40,724 nt of DNA from an uncultured Myxococcales bacterium (GTDB taxonomy: Bacteria > Myxococcota_A > UBA9042), in the NCBI GenBank assembly GCA_903850505.1, contig CAINLT010000122.1:1-40724 (forward strand), in the 5' to 3' direction. A program made the position numbers and the translations under genes. Shown in pieces: positions 26,569-32,696 of this stretch (positions within the stretch are counted from its first letter, which is position 1; each line of letters starts with the position of its first letter). The notes below the pieces were generated by a model. That model was given only the letters and a program-made list of their open reading frames with translations, did no database searches and was not told the DNA's origin.

Positions 26569-27773
26569 TGGACGGTCCCCCACAGTTTGACGGAATCGGA
26601 AAAGGCGCCGGCTTGTTCGCGGATGACCTGGAACTGCCCGGTATTCTCAGAGAACTTGAACGCCGTGAACGGCACGCCCGCGCGTTCCAACGCCGCTTCC
26701 AGCATGGGCTGATCCAGCAGCGCCGGATCGCAGAAGGACGCGGCGGCAAAGACCACGCCGTCGGCCTTTGTCACTTTGACTTTCTCCAGCAGCGCCGCGC
26801 CTTTCTCCGCCGTGCCGATGTAGCGCGAGGCAGTCGCCGCGCCGTACTGGATAAAGCTGTTGGCCAGCGCTTCCAGCGGGTCGTCCGCGTCCGCGTCGAT
26901 CGCCGATTCGATGTAGCGCAGGCCCAACTGCAGATCGTCGTCGACGATGTCGCAGCCCGACTTCTCCAGCGTGCGGATCAGGTCCAGCGGCGGCTGTTCG
27001 CAAAATGCGCCCACCAGCACCACGCGCACGTTGTCGAACGGCCGCGCCGGCCGCGCCCGCACCGCATCAGCGAATTCCTCCAGCATCTGCGCATGTTCCA
27101 GCGCCGGCATCAAGCCGCCCGCGCGCAGCAGCACGTACACGTCGGACGTCGGCAAGCGCCACGGCTCGTTGCGGCGCAGTTCATCCAGCACGTTGATCGC
27201 CAGCCGCCGCCGGTTCTCGTTGCGAATCGCCTGACGCAGCGCCTCCGGGTCATACGCCTTCGCGCCGCGCTCATGCAGTTCGCGGGCGATGCGCTTGAGT
27301 TCCTGGGCGTAGAACTTGCCGCCCAGGTGCAGCGCGAAGTTCTGCGGCAGGTCCAGGTAGCTCGACCAGCGATCCGGAAACAGCATCTTCCACATGCCGC
27401 CGAGGTTGCGGATCACGTCGCACAGGGACGGAAATACCATGCCGTCCAGGCAGTTCAGGTGGCCGTTGAGGCCCAGCTCGATGGTGCTGCGCGGAATGTG
27501 GCAAATGTAGGACTGGAAGTACGAGTCGCCGCGGATGATGTCGATCTGGTCGCCGCCGCCAAAAATCGTCACGGGCAGGCAGCCGATGGCCTCGAAGAGC
27601 GGCCGCGGGACGTAGATCGGCATGTAGCCAATCGCCATCCCGCCGGGATTCGCGGCCTTCCAGCGCTGGACGGGGCCGAGGTGCAAATCCTCCATCATCG
27701 CGCGCGCTTGCTGGAGAATCTGGCTCGCGCGATCCGGCGTGAAGCCGGGCGTCTGGGTCGTTGTCTCGGTCAT
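26565..27773 (-). CDS. bcrC: Benzoyl-CoA reductase, catalytic subunit gamma
   Basis: This 402-residue partner of BcrB shows G-Y-M-P-I-Y-V-P-R-P-L-F-E-A, a Cys in I-G-C-L-P-V, Y-I-C-H-I-P-R-S and L-C-D-V, with later G-A-F-C-E-Q-P-P and F-C-D-P. These are the positions of conserved cysteines and substrate-pocket residues in BcrC/BzdN-type subunits. The ATG at 27773 follows GGGGAG and lies 9 bases after the tetR stop. BcrB follows with a 4-base overlap, which supports equimolar synthesis. The enzyme is oxygen sensitive in its known members, so anaerobic or microaerobic use is likely. Confidence 0.93.
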   Translation of the reverse strand: MTETTTQTPGFTPDRASQILQQARAMMEDLHLGPVQRWKAANPGGMAIGYMPIYVPRPLFEAIGCLPVTIFGGGDQIDIIRGDSYFQSYICHIPRSTIELGLNGHLNCLDGMVFPSLCDVIRNLGGMWKMLFPDRWSSYLDLPQNFALHLGGKFYAQELKRIARELHERGAKAYDPEALRQAIRNENRRRLAINVLDELRRNEPWRLPTSDVYVLLRAGGLMPALEHAQMLEEFADAVRARPARPFDNVRVVLVGAFCEQPPLDLIRTLEKSGCDIVDDDLQLGLRYIESAIDADADDPLEALANSFIQYGAATASRYIGTAEKGAALLEKVKVTKADGVVFAAASFCDPALLDQPMLEAALERAGVPFTAFKFSENTGQFQVIREQAGAFSDSVKLWGTVQ

Positions 27774-27782
27774 GTGCTCCCC

Positions 27783-28490
27783 CTATTTCGTCGCTGTCGG
27801 TCGGTTCATCAGCAAGGACACCTGCCGCTGCGCCAAGCTGCCTGGCAGCTGTTCGGGCGTCGGCGTCGCCGGGCAGCGCGCAACCAAGCCGCACATCGCG
27901 AGGCTGTGAATGCTCCGCGCGACGTCTTCCGGCGTGCCGTGCAACGTCGGCTCGTACCAAGCCCACACCCAGTTGATCATCCCGAAGATGCTGTACGTCG
28001 CCCGATCCAGCGCGACGGGCTCCACGGTGCCGCGGGCGCTGTCTTTGGGACCGCAGCCTTCAGCAAAGACAGCCGCCACCGCGTCGCGGCCGATCCGGAA
28101 ATAGTCCTCTTTCAACGTCCGCACACGCTGGCGGTGCTCAGCGGGCAGTGCGGCGGCTTCGTGAATCAGCACGCGCATGATGTCCGCGTGGTCGACGAAG
28201 TAGCGGACCTGATTGAAAATGAAGACGTACAGCCGCGAAGCTGCGTCGTGGGTGTCCTTCAGCGAGTCGTTCGCCGCGTCGATCAGCGTCTCAAACGCGC
28301 GGATTTGCAGCTCCGCCAGCAGCTCTTCCTTGGACGCGAAGTAGTTGTACAGGCTGGACACGCCAAAGCCCGTCGCCTCGGCCAGGTCGCGCATCGACAT
28401 GCCGTGAAAGCCGCGCTGGGCGATGAGCGACGACGCAGCTTGCAGGATGTCCGAGCGCTGCTGTTCAAGTCGCTGTTGGCGCGGCGTCAT
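27783..28490 (-). CDS. TetR-family regulator inside the benzoyl-CoA operon
   Basis: This 235-residue protein has an N-terminal helix-turn-helix of TetR type (G-F-H-G-M-S-M-R-D-L-A-E-A-T-G-F-G-V-S-S-L-Y-N-Y-F, residues about 28-52) and a long ligand-binding domain. Its position between dch and bcrC in a coupled gene string makes an acyl-CoA thioester of the pathway the obvious inducer candidate. The ATG at 28490 overlaps the dch stop; a GTG at 28502 is possible. A perfect 18-bp palindrome in the operon promoter (31547-31564) is a candidate operator, so an autoregulatory repressor is the simplest model. This differs from known Bcr/Bzd systems, where BzdR or BadR/BadM control expression. Confidence 0.85.
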   Translation of the reverse strand: MTPRQQRLEQQRSDILQAASSLIAQRGFHGMSMRDLAEATGFGVSSLYNYFASKEELLAELQIRAFETLIDAANDSLKDTHDAASRLYVFIFNQVRYFVDHADIMRVLIHEAAALPAEHRQRVRTLKEDYFRIGRDAVAAVFAEGCGPKDSARGTVEPVALDRATYSIFGMINWVWAWYEPTLHGTPEDVARSIHSLAMCGLVARCPATPTPEQLPGSLAQRQVSLLMNRPTATK

Positions 28491-29281
28491 GCGTTCACCC
28501 ACTTGGCTGGGCGGCGCGCGAGAAAGGCGTCGATGCCCTCGTTGCCGTCATGGCTAGCGAGGATCTCTCGCAAATACAGGGCTTCCGCATCGGCGAGCCC
28601 GCGATCCAGCGCCGCGAACAGGCCGGAGCCTTGGCGAATCGCCACGGTGCCTTGGCGCAGCGCGAACGCGGAAAGCGGCTCCAGATTCTTGCGATACCAA
28701 ACCAGCACCTGATCCAGCGCCGGCGTCGCCAGTTCCAGCAGCGTGAGCAGACCGCGTTGCTCAGCCTCAGCCGCTGACAGCGACGCGCCCGTCAACAGCA
28801 GCCGCTCCGCCAGCGCCCCACCCAAGCGCTGCGCACCCACGGCCGCGGGGACCGGCGGCAGCACGCCCAGGCGAATCTCCGGGCACGCGAGTTGCGCACC
28901 CGGCGTCGCAAACAGCAGATGGCAGACCAGGACGAGCTCAAACGCGCCGCCGAGGCACTGCCCCTCGATCAGCGCGGCGATCGGCACCGGAAAATGGCCG
29001 ACTTGGCGGATCAGCGCGTGGAAGCCGGCCAGCATCGCCGGTGCCTGCTCCTTGCGGTGTTCCTCCACGGAAGCGCCAAACGAGAAATGCCCGCCCGTTC
29101 CGCGAATCACCACAAGCTTGAGCGCCTTGTCATCGGTCGCCGCCGTCAGCTCCGCGGCCAGCGCCGTCATCATCGCGGCGTCGAGGATGTTGGCCTTGGG
29201 CCGATTGAGCCGCAGATCCAGCACCGCGCCGCCTTCCAGCCGCGTCGCCACCACACAGGGATTTTCCGCCATCGTGTTCAT
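28487..29281 (-). CDS. dch: Cyclohexa-1,5-dienecarbonyl-CoA hydratase
   Basis: This 264-residue crotonase-fold protein has R-P-K-A-N-I-L-D near the N-terminus and H-F-S-F-G-A-S-V-E-E-H, a combination typical of Dch/BzdW-type hydratases. It adds water to the dienoyl-CoA formed by benzoyl-CoA reductase, giving 6-hydroxycyclohex-1-ene-1-carbonyl-CoA. The G-Q-C-L-G-G-A-F-E segment is the oxyanion/active-site region. The ATG follows GTGAGGCAAC and lies 6 bases after oah. The TGA overlaps the ATG of the TetR gene. A generic enoyl-CoA hydratase is the alternative, but motif and position agree on Dch. Confidence 0.92.
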   Translation of the reverse strand: MNTMAENPCVVATRLEGGAVLDLRLNRPKANILDAAMMTALAAELTAATDDKALKLVVIRGTGGHFSFGASVEEHRKEQAPAMLAGFHALIRQVGHFPVPIAALIEGQCLGGAFELVLVCHLLFATPGAQLACPEIRLGVLPPVPAAVGAQRLGGALAERLLLTGASLSAAEAEQRGLLTLLELATPALDQVLVWYRKNLEPLSAFALRQGTVAIRQGSGLFAALDRGLADAEALYLREILASHDGNEGIDAFLARRPAKWVNA

Positions 29282-29287
29282 GTTGCC

Positions 29288-30433
29288 TCACGCCACCGCA
29301 TGGCCGTCTTGCGCCGCGCGATCCGCGTCCATCCCGCGCCGCGCCGACGGCGGCAGGACTTCCCGCACCAGCTCCGCGTCAAACCGCGCGCCTTCCGCCA
29401 GCCGCTGCCGCAGGAGGACAAAGTCGATTTCGCGCTCGTTGCGATCGCCATAGTGGAACGCCGGGAAGCCCGCCGCCGCTTCCGTATTCATGTTCAGCGC
29501 CAGCCACGAGCGATTCGTCTCGGAGTTGGCGTACCAATGTTCCAGCTTCTTCTTGCGCAGGCTTTCCAGCGTCTTGCGCGTGCAATCCGGGAACGTGTAC
29601 ATCAGCTTGGTCACGTACGTATCGACAAGCGCGTCCAGCTGGCTCAGGTCCACCGTGCACGTCGCCGCCAGCGCCTTGGCCTCCGCCAGCGCCGCGCCCG
29701 TCTTGCTCTCGCCCAGCGCGGGGCGGCCAAATGCGTCCAGCTCGCGGTCGGTCGTCACCAGCGGATTGGCGATGAACGTGCCGTCGGGCAGCTTGTGCGT
29801 CGGCACGATGTCATTGACGAGACCCAAGCGCAGCGCCTTGTGGGCCGACATCGGCTCGCACAGAACCAGCGATTCCGCGGCCTTGGAGTAGCCGACGTAG
29901 AGGTGCAGGAAGTCCGTCGAGCCACCGTCGGGCGCGGAGCCATGGACCGGACCGGCTTGGCCAAAGCGCGCGTGATCGCCGCTGACGGAGAAATCGCAGG
30001 CCATGCCGATTTCCTGACCGCCGCCGATCCGCATCCCGTTGACGCGGCAGATCACCGGCTTGTCGCAGATCAGGATGGACGTGACCATGTCATTGAAAAG
30101 ACGCATGTACTGCGCGTATTCCAGCGGGCGGTTGCTGTAGTAGCTGGCGTATTCCGCGGTGTTGCCGCCGGTGCAGAACGCCTTGTTGCCGACCGCCGTG
30201 AAGACGACCGCGACGCAGTAGCGATCGGCGCTGGCGCGGCGAAACGCGAGGATCACTTCCTTGACCGCCTCGGTCGTGTAGGAATTCAACTGCTTCTCGT
30301 TGTTGAGCGAGATCCAGACTTGCGTCAGCCCGGCGACCGGCTGGCCGTCGCGGCCTTTGACCGGCTTCTCTTCATAGCCAATGTGGCGAAATTGCAGGCC
30401 GGCGACGAGTTCATGGTTGATCAGCTGCGTCAT
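29288..30433 (-). CDS. oah: 6-oxocyclohex-1-ene-1-carbonyl-CoA hydrolase (ring opening)
   Basis: This 381-residue crotonase-fold enzyme hydrates and hydrolytically cleaves the ring of 6-oxocyclohex-1-ene-1-carbonyl-CoA to 3-hydroxypimelyl-CoA. Segments recognisable from Oah/BamA/BzdY are Q-x-N-S-Y-T-T-E-A-V-K, K-A-F-C-T-G-G-N-T, R-V-N-G-M-R-I-G-G-G-Q-E-I-G-M-A-C-D-F, and L-A-L-N-M-N-T-E-A with R-E-I-D-F at the end. The length is normal. The ATG follows AAGGAGAAAG. It lies 16 bases after had and 6 before dch, in the same direction. Because Oah is shared by class I and class II pathways, it is a good marker for benzoyl-CoA degradation. Confidence 0.95.
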   Translation of the reverse strand: MTQLINHELVAGLQFRHIGYEEKPVKGRDGQPVAGLTQVWISLNNEKQLNSYTTEAVKEVILAFRRASADRYCVAVVFTAVGNKAFCTGGNTAEYASYYSNRPLEYAQYMRLFNDMVTSILICDKPVICRVNGMRIGGGQEIGMACDFSVSGDHARFGQAGPVHGSAPDGGSTDFLHLYVGYSKAAESLVLCEPMSAHKALRLGLVNDIVPTHKLPDGTFIANPLVTTDRELDAFGRPALGESKTGAALAEAKALAATCTVDLSQLDALVDTYVTKLMYTFPDCTRKTLESLRKKKLEHWYANSETNRSWLALNMNTEAAAGFPAFHYGDRNEREIDFVLLRQRLAEGARFDAELVREVLPPSARRGMDADRAAQDGHAVA

Positions 30434-30449
30434 CTTCTTTCTCCTTGGC

Positions 30450-31508
30450 TCAAGTGCGCGGATCCAAAATCATCCGCTTTTCGAGTTTGTGCGCCGCCAT
30501 GTCGGCCAGCGCTTGGTTCAACTGCGACATCGGCGCCATCTCGCAAAATGGCTCCAGCTGGATCTTGCCCTGCCAAATCAGGCTCAGGACGTCCGGATAG
30601 GCCGCGGGCGGGCAGCCCCAGGTGCCATGCACCGTCGCGTCAAACGCCATGAGGTTGGAGAAGCGCAGCTCCACGGGCTTGGCGGAGAAGCCGACTTGCA
30701 CCATCGTGGCGGCGCGGGCGAGCAGCGTGAACGCGAGCGTTTGGCCTTCCGGCGTACCGCTGCATTCAAAGATGCGCCAATTCAGCGACGGGATGCCCCA
30801 ACCGGCGAACGCGCCGTGGACTTCCTTGCGCACGTCGCGGGGCGCCTTGCCGCGGACGTTGATCGTCACGTCGGCACCAACTGCGGCCACCTGCGCCAAC
30901 TTGTCGTCGCGGACGTCGCAGGCAATCACCTGGGCGTCCAGCGCCTTGGCGATCTGCGCGACGAACGCGCCCACGCCGCCTGCGCCGATGAGCACGACCG
31001 CGTCGCCCGGCTGGACGTTGGCCCGCAGGATCGCCTGCCAAGCCGTTGAGACCGCATCGGCGACGACGGAGAGCAGCCGCAGATCCGTGCCCGGCGGCGC
31101 GGCATCCAGCCGTACCAGCGGCGCGGCGGGGACGACCATGTGGCTGGCGAAACCGCCGTGGATGTCGTTCCCGGGCATCTTCTGCGCGGTGCAGGCATTG
31201 CCGCGGCCGTTTTGGCACAGCGCGCAGCGGCCGCACGGCAGCACCGCAGGGACAATCACGGGCTTGTCGATCAGCGTCGGATCGCCCGCTTGCCGGACGA
31301 TGCCCACGGCTTCATGCCCGAGCACCAGCGGCAGCGGATGATTGGGCCGCACGGAGCCGTCGGCGTAGCCAAGGTCCGTGTGACACAGACCGCAGGCGAG
31401 CACTTCAACAAGCGCCTCGTCGAGCTTGAGCTCCGGCAACGCGAGCGCACGGCGCACCAGCGGCTGACCAGCGTGTTCCAGGAACCAAGCAGATGCTTCG
31501 GTAGCCAT
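30450..31508 (-). CDS. had: 6-hydroxycyclohex-1-ene-1-carbonyl-CoA dehydrogenase
   Basis: This 352-residue zinc-type medium-chain dehydrogenase oxidises the hydroxy intermediate to 6-oxocyclohex-1-ene-1-carbonyl-CoA with NAD. It shows the catalytic zinc region (A-C-G-L-C-H-T-D), G-H-E-A-V-G, the structural-zinc cysteines (C-G-R-C-A-L-C-x7-C) and the nucleotide motif G-A-G-G-V-G. ATG 31508 has a purine-rich GGGGGGAGAGG before it; the longer in-frame reading runs through the promoter and operator. It is the first gene of the benzoyl-CoA operon. Alcohol dehydrogenases share these motifs, but the following oah and dch genes make the assignment firm. Confidence 0.92.
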   Translation of the reverse strand: MATEASAWFLEHAGQPLVRRALALPELKLDEALVEVLACGLCHTDLGYADGSVRPNHPLPLVLGHEAVGIVRQAGDPTLIDKPVIVPAVLPCGRCALCQNGRGNACTAQKMPGNDIHGGFASHMVVPAAPLVRLDAAPPGTDLRLLSVVADAVSTAWQAILRANVQPGDAVVLIGAGGVGAFVAQIAKALDAQVIACDVRDDKLAQVAAVGADVTINVRGKAPRDVRKEVHGAFAGWGIPSLNWRIFECSGTPEGQTLAFTLLARAATMVQVGFSAKPVELRFSNLMAFDATVHGTWGCPPAAYPDVLSLIWQGKIQLEPFCEMAPMSQLNQALADMAAHKLEKRMILDPRT

Positions 31509-31539
31509 GGCCTCTCCCCCCAATATTTCCCCACGGAGA

Positions 31540-31568
31540 ATGCTGGCGAACGAACGTTCGTTCGTCAA
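31540..31568 (-). promoter_or_regulatory. Promoter of the benzoyl-CoA operon
   Basis: On the minus strand TTGACG (31563-31568) and CAGCAT (31540-31545) are separated by 17 bases, about 30 bases before the had ATG. The -35 is near consensus and the -10 is weak. The spacer is almost entirely filled by the palindrome described in the next entry. Confidence 0.5.
31547..31564. promoter_or_regulatory. Likely TetR operator
   Basis: CGAACGAACGTTCGTTCG is a perfect 18-bp palindrome. It sits between the -35 and -10 of the had promoter and touches the -35, so bound protein would block RNA polymerase. Its form, a GAACG-type half-site, is similar to sites of TetR regulators of acyl-CoA metabolism. The TetR gene in the same operon is the natural candidate for binding. 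Confidence 0.6.
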
Positions 31569-31575
31569 TTGTCCT

Positions 31576-31593
31576 GTGTCATGGCCGTGTCAC
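31576..31593 (+). promoter_or_regulatory. PHO-box-like direct repeat before the esterase gene
   Basis: GTGTCAT-GGCC-GTGTCAC is a pair of heptamers with an 11-bp period, in the divergent region between had and the esterase gene. It points towards the esterase. TTGACG at 31606-31611 is downstream, but a matching -10 is not convincing. Confidence 0.45.
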
Positions 31594-31670
31594 GCCATTT
31601 CCCGCTTGACGCCAAGCGGTTCTGCCCGCACGGTAGGGCTAGCGCACTGCGGGAAGCGCGCGGAGACGGC

Positions 31671-32402
31671 ATGTACGCACAGCACCTTTGGTCGCCCAGT
31701 CACGCGATGGGCAAGAACGTTCACCTGTGGGCTTATGGCCACGCCGGGCGGCCTGTCATCGCGTTGCCGACTTCGGGCGGCTACGCCCATGAATGGCAGC
31801 AGCACGGCGTGATCGACGCGCTGTCCGATCTCATCGATGCCGGGCGCATTCGCGTGTGGCAGCCCGAGACCAACGTTGCCGAGACGTGGAATCGCCGCGA
31901 CGCGTCGCTGGCTTGGCGCATGAACCGCCACATGGCCTACGAGCAGTTCCTGACCGAGGAGCTGGTACCCTACATCCGCCACGTCACCGGCCGATCGGAC
32001 ATCATCATCCTCGGACCCAGCGTCGGCGCGATGTACGCGGTCAATTTTGCCCTGAAGTACCCGCACCTGTTTCCGGAGGCGATCGGCCTCTCGGGTCGCT
32101 ACGAAGCCCGGACGTTCACGCACGGTCAGGACAACACGGACGTCTACTACAACAACCCGTTGAGCTACGTGTGGAACCTGAATGGCGATCCGCTGCGGCG
32201 GATCCAGCACCAGACGCACGTCACGCTGGTGTGCGGGCAAGGCGCGCACGAGAAGAATTGCCTGGCGGAGACGATGCATCTGGCCCAAGGGCTGCGCGAA
32301 AAGCACGTGCCGTTGATGCTGGACGTGTGGGGGAAGGACGTCGCGCACGAGTGGGTGTGGTGGCGGCGGCAGATTCGCCATCATCTGAGCCAGCGCGCCT
32401 AG
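31671..32402 (+). CDS. Alpha/beta-hydrolase esterase (putative esterase family)
   Basis: This 243-residue protein has the nucleophile elbow G-P-S-V-G-A (Ser117) and a late D-V-A-H-E-W with His226, in the H-x-W-x-x-W-R arrangement of putative esterase (EstD/PHB-depolymerase-like) proteins. Asp218 or a nearby acid may complete the triad. No signal peptide is visible, so it is probably cytoplasmic. ATG 31671 follows CGGAG; a long in-frame reading upstream crosses had and is not coding. It is transcribed away from the benzoyl-CoA operon and is preceded by the direct repeat at 31576-31593. The substrate is unknown. Confidence 0.82.
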   Translation: MYAQHLWSPSHAMGKNVHLWAYGHAGRPVIALPTSGGYAHEWQQHGVIDALSDLIDAGRIRVWQPETNVAETWNRRDASLAWRMNRHMAYEQFLTEELVPYIRHVTGRSDIIILGPSVGAMYAVNFALKYPHLFPEAIGLSGRYEARTFTHGQDNTDVYYNNPLSYVWNLNGDPLRRIQHQTHVTLVCGQGAHEKNCLAETMHLAQGLREKHVPLMLDVWGKDVAHEWVWWRRQIRHHLSQRA

Positions 32403-32479
32403 AGACCCGACCAATTATGCCGTCTGCTGCGGTCAACGTCGTCCGGCATCTCGCGGCTTACCTCCTCGCTCCCTCGGTC

Positions 32480-32498
32480 GCCGTACTTCAAGTACGGC
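32480..32498. repeat. Palindromic element in the gap after the esterase gene
   Basis: GCCGTACTTCAAGTACGGC is an inverted repeat with a single central base. TCGGTCG lies directly on both sides. The gap from 32403 to 32696 (294 bases) holds no gene. The element could be a terminator without a T-run, a repeat unit dispersed in the genome, or a protein site. Confidence 0.4.
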
Positions 32499-32587
32499 TC
32501 GGTCGGTCGCTGTGGGGGCGCTCGCGATCTGCTCGAACGCCGCTGCCCTCGCAACGACGTCAAATCGATCGAGCCTCTAGCCGGCAC

Positions 32588-32616
32588 CGGTCACGCCACT
32601 GTCATGCCACTGTCAT
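32588..32616 (+). promoter_or_regulatory. Triple PHO-box-like direct repeat before the GH5 gene
   Basis: Three heptamers, CGGTCAC (32588-32594), CTGTCAT (32599-32605) and CTGTCAT (32610-32616), are each separated by the same four bases, GCCA. The last two match the classical PHO-box consensus (CTGTCAT-N4-CTGTCAT) exactly in the heptamers. It lies 80 bases before the GH5 ATG and points towards it. A TATGCT -10 is found at 32655-32660 without a good -35, as expected at activated promoters, although the 38-base spacing is longer than in the E. coli Pho promoters. Confidence 0.55.
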
Positions 32617-32654
32617 GCCGCCAACCGCGGTGTAGCGGGTTTGCCACCAATCGC

Positions 32655-32660
32655 TATGCT
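32655..32660 (+). promoter_or_regulatory. Putative -10 element of the GH5 gene
   Basis: TATGCT matches four of six bases of the bacterial -10 consensus and lies 36 bases before the ATG. At 17 bases upstream the sequence is GTAGCG, which is a poor -35. An activator is likely to be needed. Confidence 0.35.
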
Positions 32661-32696
32661 TGCGACCGTGCGGACAAGCGCCGCTTTGAGGTTGCC

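Noticed and set aside
22923..27773. A 2-hydroxyacyl-CoA dehydratase with its activator
   Set aside because: The folds are related, but two distinct ATPase subunits and the adjacent had, oah and dch genes specify benzoyl-CoA reductase.
26568..28712. A 714-codon open frame on the plus strand across bcrC and tetR
   Set aside because: It lies opposite two firmly identified genes, has Arg/Gln/His-rich low-complexity composition and no domain. Long antisense frames are common at this GC content.
32588..32616. A short CRISPR-like array
   Set aside because: The units are heptamers with four-base spacers of the same sequence, far too short for CRISPR and typical of a tandem regulator site.
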